Shown here: positions 23,122-34,845 of the stretch, one piece after another
Numbering within the stretch: position 1 is the stretch's first letter
Layout of the letters: each line of letters opens with the position of its first letter
Source of the DNA: Diabrotica undecimpunctata
Taxonomy: Eukaryota; Arthropoda; Insecta; Coleoptera; Chrysomelidae
Reading direction: 5' to 3'
Assembly: GCF_040954645.1 (NCBI RefSeq)
Contig: NC_092809.1
Location: 69,101,141-69,165,140 of the forward strand
Length of the DNA: 64,000 nucleotides
Made by a program: the position numbers and the translations under genes
The notes under the pieces: model-generated
Seen by the model: only the letters and a program-made list of their open reading frames with translations
Database searches by the model: none
Told to the model about the DNA's origin: nothing

Positions 23122-23774
23122 TGAGTATGACGGGAAAAAGAAAATGTCTCCGTACCAAAGAAAAATGGATGTAACTAGCGAAAGTTAAAAAAGTGGAATA
23201 AGTACCAAGAAGTTTGTCGAAAATTTTTAAGCAGGCAAGACTCAAGTAGCCATATTGCTACAAAATAAGGATGAGATCAGAAATTTGTTTCAAGAAGGTG
23301 CTAACGCTGACAAAAAAAGACAATTTTCCACTAAAATCGAGAGACTTGCTGTGAATAAAGCTGTGTTCAATTGGTTTTATAAGGCTTGAAATATGAACTT
23401 AGCTATATCTTGACCTATATTTCAAGTCAAAGCCCTCAAAGTTGAGCAATATGTAAGAATTAGTGACTTCAACACATCAAATGGTTGGTTAGAAAAATTT
23501 TGTCGTCAACACGATATTGCTTTCAACACAATATGCTAATGTTAATGTCGAAAACACGAAATCTTAGAAAGAAAAGCTGTTTGCTATTTTAAAGGAATAC
23601 GCAACAAGAAATGTCTTTTAGAAGATGAGGCGGACCTGTAGTATTATGCGTTGCCAACAAGAACATAGGTATTGAAAAATGACAAGTGTGTAATGAAAAA
23701 AAAAACTGCACAATTTTGTTCCACGCAAATATTAAAGGTGAAAAGGAAGAATCACTTATCATACCATCATCATC
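23122..23774 (+). pseudogene. pogo/Tigger-type transposase, 5' part, decayed
   Basis: From ATG 23,122: MTGKRKCL and a helix-turn-helix region in mixed frames (GKTQVAILLQNKDEIRNLF). Then AVNKAVFNWFYKA, NTSNGWLEKFCRQHDIAFN (CENP-B-type DNA-binding domain), and after more shifts DEADL and YYALPTRT near 23,625-23,665. The last reads ILFHANIKGEKEESLIIP near 23,715. This order is that of Tigger DDE transposases up to the first catalytic Asp. It stops at 23,774, where the antisense LINE tail begins. Confidence 0.75.
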
Positions 23775-24158
23775 ATCATTAAGCTTTACCATGCCTAGGA
23801 ATTATTATAGCTTACGTCATGGCATTTAAAAGCTGTGTATCTTTGCTGCTGTCGTGACTTTTTCCCATTTCTTTCTGTCCTTGGACTGAACTTTCCAGTC
23901 TTTAACATTCATTGTTGTTATATGTTTTCCTCTACACCCGGGCCATATTGGTGTCTAGTTAGTTATCTTTCTTAGCATATCTAAGTGTGGGTGTCTTTTT
24001 ATATGCCCTATTCATTCTAAGAGAAGAGAGTTTATTTTTTTGATTATATTTTCTACCATTATTTTTTTTTCAATTTCAGCATTTTTTATTATCCTTCTTT
24101 CTCCTTCTATTGTTATATTGTGGCCTAGTATCATTCTCATCATTTTTCTTTTAAAGAA
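23775..24158 (-). mobile_element. LINE 3' end with (ATG)n tail, antisense
   Basis: On the minus strand, fragments such as LDMLRKITN, TTMNVKDWKV and DRKKWEKVTTAAKIHSF match the extreme C-terminus of LINE polyproteins that end in a Trp-Arg/Lys-rich segment. They are followed by an (ATGATG)n 3' tail at 23,762-23,780 (plus strand CATCATCATCATCAT). It is inserted into the Tigger copy and strongly 5'-truncated. Confidence 0.6.
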
Positions 24159-24159
24159 C

Positions 24160-25300
24160 CAGAGGTTCCCAACCAGTGTGCCACGAAATGTTACTGTCTT
24201 TTTTTAATTCTCCGTGATAATAACTTTTACAGACTATTTTTCATTGAATAAAACTTCTGGTCTGCTCCTGTCTGCTGTCTCGATTGTTCGACACTACCAA
24301 CACAATGCGGTAGCAGAAATATCGTATGCAGACATGCGTTACTTCAACATATTACCGCTTGTGACGATAGCGTTTGAAGATATTCACATGTACCTACATA
24401 AAGTACAAGAAGCCAGTTACGCTGTAGCTGAGTTGATTGCAAAAAATATGAAATCCCATACAACTGCCGAGGCGACTATTTTGCCAGGATGCTGTGAAAT
24501 TGTTAACGTTATGTTTGGTGGAGAATGTGAAAAAGAGGTTAAAAAATACCATTATCTAATCATACGATTAAAAGTCGTATCGAGAACATGTCTAAGGATG
24601 TTACAACCCAATTAAATAAAAAAACTTAAAACAGCTGATTTTTTGCGCTTCAAGTGGACCCACAGATATAACTGGGAAACCCCAGGTTATTGCTTTCTTT
24701 AGATTTATTTGCTAATCTAACAATAATTGAACAGTTTTTATTTTGTAAAGTCCTCCCTGAAAATACAACAATACTAGACATTTTTTAATTAGTAAACAAT
24801 TATTTTATCACTGCTGGTTTGTGTTGGCTCTCTTGTTTGAGTGTTTGCACAGACGGTGCTCTGCGATGGTAGGACACTTAACAGAGTTTCTGGCTTTAGT
24901 CCAAAAGGAAAATCCAGATATCATTTTCATACATTGTTTTTTACACAGAGAAGTACTTGTTGCTAAGTAACTGATGCCTAAACTAAATGACATTTTGCAA
25001 ACTGTTGTGGAAATGGTAAATGACATCAAAAGTAAGCCTTTATAAGCGAGATTATTTAAAATTTTGTCTTCTGCTATGGATTCTGAGTATACGAAGCTAT
25101 TGTTTCATACAGAAGTAAGATAGTTATCTTGAATAAGTGTCCTTCAAAGATTCTATGAACTTAAACAGGAGCTGTTAGTATTTTTTACTTGTGAATAGTC
25201 TAAATATGCCAATCTCCTTTGTGATACGACCTGGTGCACCAAAGGTGCATAGGGTTTATACTCCAATATTTTTTATTATCAACTGGTCTCTTTTAACACA
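24160..25300 (+). mobile_element. hAT element (ZBED5-like transposase), decayed, 3' end missing
   Basis: The left end CAGAGGTTCCCAACCAGTG at 24,160 is a typical hAT TIR. The transposase follows: EASYAVAELIAKNMKSHTTA, CCEIVNVMFGGECEKEV, and then, shifted, IEDMSKDVTTQLNKKLKTAD near 24,580-24,640 and FALQ. CTDGALRW lies at about 24,850 and IFIHCFLHREVLVAK near 24,930. Near 25,040-25,130 come SKPL, SAMDSEYTKLLFHTEVR and RFYELKQELLVFF. This order is that of ZBED5/GTF2I-repeat-like hAT transposases. No right TIR was seen; RTE sequence follows at 25,310. Confidence 0.8.
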
Positions 25301-25309
25301 AAATATATG

Positions 25310-25520
25310 TTTGTCTTCTTCTTATGGTGCCCTATCCAATTAGTGGATGTTGGCGACAATTCCAGCATACTCCTCTCGGTCTTGTGTGGCTCTAAAGAGT
25401 GCATGGACATCGAGGTTTGTCCAATCCCTTATGTTTTTAAGACATAAGTATTTATTTCTTCCGATGCCCCGTTTTCCTTCTATCTTCTCTTCCATAATAA
25501 GCCAGCCTGAGCTGACGACT
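25310..25520 (-). pseudogene. RTE-like LINE 3' scrap
   Basis: The minus strand reads IMEEKIEGKRGIGRNKYLCL, KNIRDWTNLDVHALF and YAGIVANIH, the extreme C-terminus of the RTE copies elsewhere in this window, then an AGAAGAAGAC tail at about 25,315. It is about 200 bp long and 5'-truncated. Confidence 0.75.
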
Positions 25521-27170
25521 CTATGTCCGGAAAAGAGTGTGTACCTGGCCACTCAGCCGCCGATTTGGCAAAATAAATTTTATTCTCCTCGCCGGCTGAC
25601 CATCCGAGTGGGGTCCGGCCACCAAGCCCATGTATGCTCCACATGACCTCAGGGCTCGGATTTCGCGAATAGATCAGTTCACTTGATCTGCCTTAACGGC
25701 CTAGTCCGCATTGCGGTATATAGAAGGCCTATGAGTATGTGAATTTAAATTTACGTTAAAACGTTGTAGTGAATATTTCAGAGTTAAAACTACGTAATTT
25801 AATCAGAAAACACTTTTTTTGGACTTCTTTGGTGCTTCGGGACTATAACATACCTGGGCAACAATTCTTTCTCTTTTTTCCTTATCATAAGGTGTGCGTA
25901 TGGTGGGGTGTGCGTGTGGTGGGATGTGCATTCCCAGGTGTATACGGCCCTCGCACACCCCGTTGTATATTGTCCTTAACCTATGCGTATCCTCTCGCCA
26001 GAGTACCTAAAAACCTAAAAGAGAAACGTACCCTCTCGCCAGAGTTTTTTTGGCGTGTTTTCTGATTGACTGCATTTTCGATCGACACGGACGGTAGAAT
26101 GTCTACTAGTATTGTCTAATGTCTACATTTATTTAATACCCGTGGTACATAAATAACTACTATTTTCATTGTTAATTTTTGTCTTTCTTCCTGATATATT
26201 TTTAATACTTTTAATTTTTTTTTAATAATTAACGTGTGAATATCGAAACTTCTACCGTGAGGTAATTATAAATTTGGTTAGAGAAATTCTGTTTTCGTTG
26301 TCGTATTTATTCAACGGGGATTGGCCTCTAGTTTACCAACTATCGGTATTTTGCAAATCCGTTTTTAGTTTCATTGTTGATCCACTAAAGCACTTGACTA
26401 GATAATTGTTAAAAAGTTATCAAATGCCATTAAACTAAATAAAGCCGAGTATTTAGTATGGTAATTTCTGACTTTAAGCTGTTCACATCTGGGGCTTAAC
26501 GGAAATTTCACAGAAAGAGGTCGGCCAGTTGAGCCTATTTCCAAACTTGATAAGCGCCGGCCATCAGTTGATCCCCACTTAATCCTTCCTGTAAATAGCT
26601 TCCAACCCTTGCACCAATTCAAATCGGTGTACTCTTTAAAATAAACACGCATTTGTTCGACAAATACACAACATAATGCATCACGGCGTAATCCTTAAAA
26701 TCTTCTCAGATCTATATAGTTAGATCCCCTTTTTAAATGAAGGTCAATGGCGCGTACACAGAATAAGCAGGTGTATTCTAAAAATTCTATGGAAACTAAC
26801 TGAATAATTAAATATTTCTTAAAGAAAACTCTTTGACTTTCAAGCTTTTGAATTTTTTTCCAATTCTTTTTCCATTTGTTGACAATAAATAAATATAAAA
26901 ATCACGTAGTTATAATTATCAATTTTTTACTCACTAGTCGTGACTAAGACAAATAAATTTGACTTTAAGAAGTGGATAGTCACACACATATTAAAATTAA
27001 AAAACAATTTTCTTTAAAATTAGGTATATTATTATCATGTTTGGTTGATTAACATACAGTTCTTTTATGTGGAAAGCAAAACCAGTAACAATAGTTTTTA
27101 TTAGTATTAGATTGTCAATGAAAAAAAAAAAATTAGTCCAGTGAATTTATCTCAAGCATATATGAATTTT
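25521..27170. other. Unassigned; GC-richer 25.52-26.07 kb, then AT-rich
   Basis: Bases 25,521-26,070 are clearly less AT-rich and hold short direct repeats: GTGTGCGT/GTGGTGGG blocks at 25,890-25,930 and CCTCTCGCCAGAGT at about 25,990 and 26,030. The 98-codon plus frame there is driven by composition, with no recognised domain. The rest (26,100-27,170) shows nothing. Confidence 0.4.
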
Positions 27171-27179
27171 AATGTTGGG

Positions 27180-28345
27180 ATGTCGATACAAAATGAGATT
27201 ATGATGTTAGGTCAATTGTTTGTTAATATATTAATATGTAACAATAAATGTGACTTAATTTGTCAATATTCGATTTTCTGATACATTTTTTATGTTTCTG
27301 TATATGTGTCATTTCTAAAAATAATCGCTTCTCTACATATGTCTGCCTTTCTAGAATTGAAGCTTGTGAAAAATTAAATGTATGATTTAGATTGAATAAG
27401 TGGTCGGGTCAAATCACAGGCACAAGCTTGTCATTTGTTTGTTTTTATATCACTTTTGTGAGAAATGATTCTGCTGTTTAATGTACGAGAAGTTTCTTCT
27501 ATATAAACCTTATTATATTCTTAACAAGGTATTTGATACACTACTTTATAACTTTCATTGATTGTTAGAGGATCTTAAGTTTTAGTGTATAAATGTGCTA
27601 TGGTTTTAACATTTATAGTGACAATTTTTATGTTTTCTAACCCTTTAAATAATTTGAGTTTTAGTGTGAATGGAATATAATGTAAAGATCCAAAAGTTTG
27701 TGGTGTTGTTGGTGCTAAGGTGTTATATGTCGGGCTATTTTTTATTTGTTGGTCTGCCGTTTTCACTGTGATTTGTTTCTTATTGTTCGTATTGCTGATG
27801 AATGTGATGGAGGCTGGAGAGTTTGCAGGACTAAAATTTAATTTATCAAGTAGGTCTACGGGATAAGAGTTTTCTATTAGTATGGTTTTTAGTCTCTTTA
27901 AACTATGTTCTTTATATTGTGTTAAATGAGATATTTTAGTTACTCTACTTGTTAGTCCCAAAATTAAGTTTATTTTTATTCTTATAGAATGTTCCGAATA
28001 GTAATTCATGAATCTATTGCTAGAAATCGGTTTTCGATACCATTCTGTTTTGAGACTAATGTCATATGTGCGATGGAAAATCATATCTAGAAAAGGGAGA
28101 CTGTTATTTTGCTCTCTTTCTGCAGTGAATTATAATAGTTGGCTACATTGGTTGTTAAAGATATTTAACCCTCAAATATTTTGTGATTGGGTACCGCTAG
28201 GATCAAATCATCTACAAAATGTTTGATATGTGGAATATGAATTATATTATATAATATTTTAAAACATTCCAAATGAGATCATTAGGAGCATAATTACAAA
28301 TTATTGGTGATAATGAGCTTCCCATAGAAGTGCTTGACGTTGTAA
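27180..28345 (-). pseudogene. Penelope-like element A: RT end plus GIY-YIG endonuclease
   Basis: Read leftwards from 28,345: TSMGSSLSPIICNYAPNDL, then HFVDDLI near 28,215 (RT catalytic Asp pair, VDD). From 28,084 a long open frame with FHRTYDISLKTEWYRKPIS, SSNRFMNYYSEHS and LTQYKEHSLKRLK runs to 27,575. It is followed by YKVVYQIPC and VYIEETSRTLNSRI, the GIY-YIG endonuclease (usual VYIGQT, here the Gly is Glu). FSQASILERQTYVEKRLFLE lies near 27,340. RT followed by GIY-YIG is diagnostic of Penelope-like elements. The N-terminal half is missing. Confidence 0.85.
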
Positions 28346-28594
28346 TAACTGTTATTAAATGTGTGTATATTTGTATCAAAAATTAAATATAATAATAACA
28401 AACTATTTGCACATAACAAACAATAGTAATCATTATTCTGCGAAGCAAAAAGATTTTTAATTCAGAATACAGAACTGTATAAATGTAAAAGGGAGATTAT
28501 ATAAAACTCAATCATTACTAAATATTGTCTAATATTATAATCTACAAGGAAATTAAATTCCTGTAGCTGGCTGTATACCATGTATCACAAAAAA

Positions 28595-28705
28595 TTTATT
28601 TAAAAATTCCTCTATAAAAGGTACAATAATAAAAACCCTATCGGACTACATCACATAACGTTTTCGGAATTAATATTTCATCATCAGTGCTATCTAGATG
28701 TGCAT
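28595..28705 (-). ncRNA. Hammerhead-like PLE terminal segment
   Basis: On the minus strand CTGATGA (28,681-28,687) is followed by a weak AT stem and CCGAAAACG (about 28,658-28,666). Then comes the run GGGTTTTTATTATTGTACC, which has a counterpart after the 3.03-kb copy. It lies 3' of PLE-B, where a PLE terminal repeat with its ribozyme is expected. Stem II is too weak to predict activity. Confidence 0.45.
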
Positions 28706-29575
28706 GTTAAAAGAAACTAAATACATATGTAAAAACCCTGTAAATGTTGTTGAAATAACTTTAAATTACATTATTTACCTTTATAAACTATGATGTTTAA
28801 GTTACAGCAGGAAAGGATAACATGGCAACGTACGACCCCACTGGAGGTTGCTGGTCCTGAGACAAAGTATCTACGAGGACTTGTTGATAGCAACCTACTA
28901 TTTGTCTGAGAATATTAAATTATTTTTTATTGTTCGACTGAAAAAGTGGAATGGTTTCCATGCGATAGATGTGACTGTGAAAAGCTGTATATTTGTGTAA
29001 CATAGGGTGATTTGAAGAGAAGGGTATTACGTGGTCGGTCTGTGTGGGTTTACTATAGATACTGAAGTCGAAGTGGTCATTTAATCTGGTAATGGTGAGA
29101 TCAAGAAAATTGATTGACTCGGATGATTCTAGTTCCATGGTGAACTTAATATTGGGGTGGATTTCGTTAATTTTAGAAAGTAATAGTTTAGCTGAGTTGG
29201 AGTAACCTGAAATGAAGACTAAACAGTCGTCAATGTAGTAAAATCAGTGGAGTATCCATATTTGCATGATCAGTGTGGATTCTAAATGATCCATAAATAC
29301 ATCAGCTAGTAGAGGAGAAAGACAGCTGTACCTGGCTAGCCATCATGTTGCCTGTAATATTTGTTGTTAAAAACAAACAAATCCTGATCTAAGCAAGTTT
29401 GTAGTAATTTGAAAATGGAGTTGATAGTAAACAAGGTAATGAAATTGGCTTTTAGAAGATAGTGAACCAGATTAATCGTTTCTTGTTTAGGGACAGAAGT
29501 GAATGCATTGCTGACATTAAATGAAAGCATAGCAGTGTTGGGGCGAAGATTAACTTGAAACTGGAGTGTTTATAA
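28706..29575 (-). pseudogene. Penelope-like element B, 3' RT part
   Basis: Read leftwards: MLSFNVSNAFTSVPKQET (29,530) with the RT palm, ANFITLFTINSIFKLLQTC, then in another frame FYYIDDCLVFISGY at about 29,240 (the catalytic YxDD box). ESINFLDLTITRLNDHFDFS and HPMLHKYTAFHSHIYRMETI follow, ending at 28,920. No GIY-YIG follows before the terminal segment at 28.6-28.7 kb. The RT N-terminal half lies at 31,930-32,540, on the other side of a nested RTE. Confidence 0.82.
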
Positions 29576-29579
29576 AACT

Positions 29580-31925
29580 AACTCTTTTTCTTCTTCTTAA
29601 AGTACCTATCCGTTCCGGATGTTGGCGATCATCACGGCTATCTTTAGTTTATTTATTGGAGCGCGGAACAGTTCAGTGGTAGTCGTGTTATACCACTTTC
29701 GTAAATTTTGAAGCCAGGAAATGCGTCTTCTTCCCGGTCCTCTCTTACCATTTACTTTCCCTTAGAGAATCAGCTGGAGAAGGCCGTAACGTTCTTGATT
29801 TCTCATTACCTGGATATTCATGTCCTAGATATTCCAACTTTTTAGTTTTGACGGTCATGAGAATTTCACATTCTTTCCCCATTCTACGCAGGAACTCCAC
29901 ATTAGTAACTCTGTCAACCCAGGATATACGTAAGATGCGCCTATAACACCACATTTCGAAAGCTTCAAGCCGATTCATAGATGCAACAGTCAGTGTCCAT
30001 GCTTCCATTCCGTAGAGCAGAACTGTGAATATGTAACAGTTCAATAGACGGCATTTTGTTTTTAATGATATGTCTCGACTGTTGAAAATGGTTCTCATTC
30101 TAACGAATGCTGCTTTTGCTTTTATTATTCGCTGTTTAATTTCTGTTGAGTGTTCCCATTGGCTACTTAAATTGGTGCCTAGATATGTATATTGCTCTTT
30201 CGATATTCTGTTGGTTGATTGTAAGTTGAGCGTTTAGTATTGGTTTTTTAGTAATTGTCATAAATTTGGTTTTCTTTATGTTAAGAGCTAAGTTTAGTCC
30301 GTATCTGTTGCTGACTTCTGTGATGCGATTTGTTAATATCTGTAAGTCATTCAGATTATCGGCAAAAACTATAATGTCATCTGCATATCTAATGTTATTC
30401 AACCATTCACCGTTTATTAGTATTCCTTTCGCACAACCGTCTAAAGCTTCCTTAAATACTCATTCAGAATAAATGTTGAACAACAATGGAGAAAAAATAC
30501 AGCCCTGTCGTACTCCACGTTCTATTGCAATTTTATCAGTTAACTGGTCTTCTATTTTGATTTTGGCCGTTTGATTGTAGTAAATGTTTATGATAATTCT
30601 AAGATCTTTGTTGTCAATTCCAATTTCTTGCATTAGAGTCATTAATTTGTCATGTTTTACTCTGTCAAATGCCTTCTGGTAATCTATAAAGCATACGTAT
30701 ATGTTACAATTCACATCTCTGCATCTCTGAAATAGTACCTGTATAGCAAAAAGGGCCTCCCGTGTTCCCAGAGCATCACGAAATTTAAATTGAGTTCTTG
30801 TTAGTTGTCCCTCACATTTTGTATATATTCTTTTGTGAATGACCTTTAGAAATGTTTTAAGTAAATGGCTCATAAGGCTTATAATTCTATAGTCTTCGCA
30901 TTTTCTCGCATTGGGTTTTTTTGGAAGATTTATAAAAGTTGACACTAACCACTCTTGGGGAACCACGCCCGTATCATATGTACTGTTAAATATATTTGTC
31001 AACCATTTTATGCCATCATAGTCCATAAGTTTTAAGAATTCTGAGTGAAAATTATCAGGGCCTACTGATTTACCATCTTTGGTGCTTTTGATGGCATATT
31101 TTACTGCTTCGACTGTAAATGGTGGTCCAGATTCGCAATTGGTGTTTGTTGTCATATAAGAGTTACTTCGTATAATCTTCAAAAGTTTTTTCTACGTATT
31201 TAATCCAAATATCTCTTTTATGCTCTATTTCCAGTACTATGTTTCCCTAATGATCTGTCAGGAATCCAGTGTTCTTGTGTTTATATAAGCCTGTCGCATC
31301 TTTAATCTTTTTATGGAGTTTAAATGAATCATGTTTTTGTTGTAATGACTCTATCTCTGTACACTTCGAGCTAAACCAATTTTCTTTTGCTCTTTTAATA
31401 GCCCTTTTTATTTTGTTATTTATGTTGTTGTAGTAATTCTTATTATCTGTAGCATTTCTTTTATCTTCCATCATACATAGAATCTCCTCCGTCATCCATT
31501 CCTTTTTATTTGTTCTTTCAGGTTTTAAGTATTTCTCTGTTATTTCTTGACTTACTTTGTGCAAATTTTCTAGTTCTACATCTGTGTTATCTGTTTAGGT
31601 ACGGGCCCATGGTTTTTTTGTACGAGCCAACGTTTTTTCTTTTAGGCGTTTTTGTACCTTTTCCTTTACTGTTTTATTTTTCAGTTGGTTAATATCGTAC
31701 TTCATAATTTTTGGTCTTTGAACTTTCTTTAAACTAAGTTTCATTTTGGCGATAAGTGGATTGTGGTCCGAATTTATGTCGGATCCCGGGTACGCTTTAA
31801 CAGATGTTAATATGTTTAAACAAATTTTATCAGATGTGAGGATTTCCCTTGATAACGACCTGGAAGGCCTCACGGTTTGAGCTAGATTTACCTTCCCTGT
31901 CGGATCTTGAATTCCGATTTTCATG
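29580..31925 (-). mobile_element. RTE-like LINE inserted into PLE-B
   Basis: Read leftwards from about 31,900: endonuclease end with SVKAYPGSDINSDHNPLIAK, linker, then RT (KDGKSVGPDNFHSEFLKLMD, EDYRIISLMSHLLKTFLKVI, FIDYQKAFDRVKHDKL, GVRQGCIFSPLLFNIYSE) to 30,460. After a stop come NNIRYADDIIVFAD to 30,163 and, after a shift, MRTIFNSRDISLKTKCRLLN, FEMWCYRRILRISWVD and KLEYLGHEYPG to 29,745. The AAGAAGAAGAAAAAG tail ends at about 29,585, directly against PLE codons. It is the longest RTE copy here. The 5' end is truncated within the endonuclease; the SDH active-site triad is intact. Confidence 0.88.
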
Positions 31926-31929
31926 ATCA

Positions 31930-32540
31930 GTAGTCGGAATCTTAAAGTCAGGACAAATTGGAATGCCCTCCTTTTGTATCTTAGGTAAACTATACAGTCT
32001 GGGTTACTGAGAAGTTTGTAATATGGGGAAAATGTTTATAGAAGAATTCTGTAAAGTGTTTAATAATTTCTTTTAATTTATTTATAAACTTTTTTGATGA
32101 GTCTGTTGTGAGTAGAGTAAAGTTGTTATTAGAGAGGAAAGAAGAGACTTTATCATTGTATAAGGTTCGATCTAAGATCACTAGACATTTTCCCTTTTCA
32201 GCTTTGCTGATGATTAAATTATTGAATTTGATTTTGTTTTTGATAGATTTAAGGGCATTTAGATGTTTATTGCGTTTGTTTTAAGAAAATTTAATAAGTG
32301 GATAGAGGAAGAGTTGTTAGTGTTATTTACTGTTGGAGAATTAGAAGAGAAATTTTTATTTTCGAATTTGTTTATTGTTTTAAAACAAAAGTTTCTGATT
32401 GATGTTTTTAAATTTAAAGTGACAGAAAGATTTTGGATAATGATGTATAGCTCAATAGGGAGGCTCTGAAGGTCTTTTTCAGAGACCTTACTAGGAATGA
32501 AGTATTTGATGCCTATATTTAGAAGATCAAGTTCATTTTT
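31930..32540 (-). pseudogene. Penelope-like element B, N-terminal part
   Basis: The minus frame begins near 32,535 with ELDLLNIGIKYFIPSKVSEK, continues LNLKTSIRNFCFKTINKFEN and ends at 32,259. In a second frame it continues MILDRTLYNDKVSSFLSNNN and KHFPHITNFSVTQTV to 31,990. This is the Lys-rich N-terminal region that precedes the PLE RT (family pattern: N-L-G-x-x-F, then K-A-D-K-G, then Y). It stops where the RTE begins and resumes at 29,575. Confidence 0.7.
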
Positions 32541-32543
32541 ATC

Positions 32544-32693
32544 AAAAGTGAAGGTTGAAAGTTTTATTAGGACGAAGAGGCCATAGAGAGTAGTGACCAA
32601 ACCTCAGCTTCAGAGAAGAAAAGTGAAGGCTGAAAGTTTTATTCGGAAGAAGAGGCCACAGATAATCGTGACCACACCTCAGCTTCAGAGCAA
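32544..32693. repeat. 75-bp tandem direct duplication
   Basis: Two adjacent copies start AAAAGTGAAGG at 32,544 and 32,619 and end CCTCAGCTTCAGAG. There are about eight differences. In the piggyBac frame they encode two acidic units ending TSASE. Confidence 0.85.
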
Positions 32694-32960
32694 GAATACG
32701 ACCTTAGTCAAAACATAGAGGTGTCAGACAGCAATAGCGATACTAAGAATGACCAGGAATATTTTATGAGAAAAGACAAGGTAACACTTTCAAATAAGCA
32801 CCCAATTAGTAGAAAATGTTCCAAAACTGAGCAGAAAAATATTTCCTGCGCGTAATGTGCTTAAAATATTACCGATGAAAAAAGCGCGTTTGAGAAACTT
32901 TTTACAGAAAAGATGTAACTATAGTAGAAATTCTCAATTTTTAAGAGTGATTTCATAGTT
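32545..32960 (+). pseudogene. piggyBac transposase N-terminal fragment
   Basis: An acidic, Ser-rich N-terminus is read as EEATDNRDHTSASEQEYDLS and QNIEVSDSNSDTKND. It is followed by QEYFMRKDKVTLSNKHPISR, two stops, and NITDEKSAFEKLFTE. The acidic leader followed by a G/R-K-D-K-x-T-x-W-x-K-H-P-like block is typical of insect piggyBac transposases. The acidic part contains a 75-bp direct duplication (32,544-32,618 and 32,619-32,693). The catalytic core does not follow. Confidence 0.55.
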
Positions 32961-33720
32961 TAAACGCCGAATATTCTTAAATTTAAATGTACACAGCGGC
33001 CCTCGAAAACTGCCTGTTTTCTCGATTGCAATCTGCGTTTCCTCATAAGAAATTACAGAATATATAAAGTAGTATATTTATTTGTGCTTCTCTATAGTAG
33101 ACTTGACCAGAAGTTGTCGTACAGTGTAGCCAATTCTTGTTCACAAGTAGTAATTATGGTCATATAAAACCTGTATTATTCCACGCAGCGATTATTACCG
33201 TCATAAATATACCAAAAAACATGATTTTTTCAATAGTAAAAATTAAGCACAAAATTGTAATGAAATAAATTTTATTTATATGTTCCGTTTCGTTACATAT
33301 TTAAATTTATAAAATAAAAATCGATATTTTAAAACATTATTTTTCAATCGTTTGACAATGTTGGAATTAGCGAGGAAACTCCGTTTTACAATTCGGATCC
33401 ACACATGCAGTAAAACTAGTTTTTATTATTTTTTCGCCGAAGAAATGGTTCATTTACATTGGCGTTTCTATGGGTAGTGCATGTGTTTTTATGAGTATAT
33501 TTTATGTGATCAGTTTGTAAACTTATTGTTGTCAATACTGTTTTATCAATACTGTAGTGTAGTATTGATAAAAAACGTGTTAGTGATAATAACACTTTTG
33601 TTATAGTTTGTCGTTTTATAGTAAATTTTTAGATATATTCTTATACAGAATTGTTGAAATTATTGTATATATAGTATATATATCCTTTTAGTATATAAGA
33701 TACAGATTATTGAAATACAA
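32961..33720. other. AT-rich spacer with a small perfect hairpin
   Basis: No gene was seen. At about 33,541-33,573 TTTTATCAATACT and AGTATTGATAAAA form 13-bp inverted arms separated by 7 bp. The spacer is otherwise featureless. Confidence 0.5.
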
Positions 33721-34845
33721 TGGACGAAAAACCGAGTTATTCCAAGAGAAGACAGCAAAATTCTGTTGATGTTGATTCCAAAAATGAAAAGCTGCAAAAG
33801 AGACGGAAATGTTACCGTCCGAAGAGAAGGTAATGATACGAAACGTTTATGAAGGAATTGTCGGCAGCAAAATTGCATTAAACGTTAGCCAAGCGGTTGA
33901 CATTTGTAGCAGTTTAACAAAAGTATCCGTTAGCTGTATTTATCGTGTACTTAAAAATACATCGGAAAATAAAAAGCAAGAAAAAGGTAAAACTAGAGGT
34001 AGGAAAAGCATTGTTTTGGATGACGAGACAAGGAATATTATACGTCGAAAAATTCATTCATTTTATTTTCGGAGTGCAATTCCAACACTGAAAAAAATTT
34101 CTCAAGAGCTAGAAAACAATTTCTCTTTAACCAAGATATCTTGTAGGGTCTTAATCAGGACCATGCGCGAAATGAACTTTGGATATGTAAAACGCAACAG
34201 AAAAAGTATGATATTAGAAAAAAATGAAATTATTCTGTGGAGAAGAAAATATTTAGAAGAAATACGAAAAATTGCACTGGACGCAAAATATATTATTTGG
34301 ATGAAACCTGGATTAACAAAGGTCATACAGTTGGAAAAATTTGGCAAGATTTAAATGTAAAAAGTAAACGCGAAGCATTTATAGAAGGCTGGTCTACAGG
34401 ATTAAAAGCTCCATCAGGAAAGGGACGGCGTTTAATCATCACCCATATAGGAAGTGATACAGGGTTCCTTGATGATGGTTTGCTTCAATTTGAGTTGAAA
34501 AAAACAGGTGATTATCATGAAGAAATGACTTCTGAAGTATTTGAGCGCTGGTTTAAGAGAATCTTACAAAAATTGGAATCTGGATCTGTGGTTGTTATGG
34601 ACAATGCGCCATATCATAGCCACAGACTAGAACAATTTCCGACGACGGCATGGCGGAAAGGGAGAATTCAAGAATGGCTTACAGAAAAGGGGATTGCATA
34701 CGAAGAATCAATGCTCAAAATTCAACTACTTGACATTGCACGGTTAAGGAAAAGTGAATATCTTAAATATGTTGTGGATGAAACTGCAAAAGATTATGGT
34801 GTCAAAGTTCTGCGTCTACCGCAAAAAAAAACAAGAATAACATAG
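33721..34845 (+). pseudogene. Tc1/mariner-type DDE transposase, C-terminus missing
   Basis: An ATG at 33,721 opens a 38-codon basic frame. The main frame runs from 33,809 (LPSEEKVMIRNVYEGIVG) through a helix-turn-helix (VSVSCIYRVLKNT) and a basic linker (KTRGRKSIVLDDETRN). A shift near 34,290 leads into YYLDETWINKGHT (first Asp). It continues with GKGRRLIITHIGSDTGFLDD, GDYHEEMTSEVFERWF and VVVMDNAPYHSHRLE (second Asp) to VLRLPQ at about 34,825. In relatives the third acid follows in an NPIE-type motif after VLRLPPYH. Here the sequence switches to an A-rich run and a stop at 34,845. It is well preserved but cannot be catalytic. Confidence 0.8.

Noticed and set aside
25769..26065. 98-codon plus ORF in the GC-richer patch
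   Set aside because: It has no recognisable domain, and its repeats (GTGGTGGG) are simple; more likely chance than a gene.
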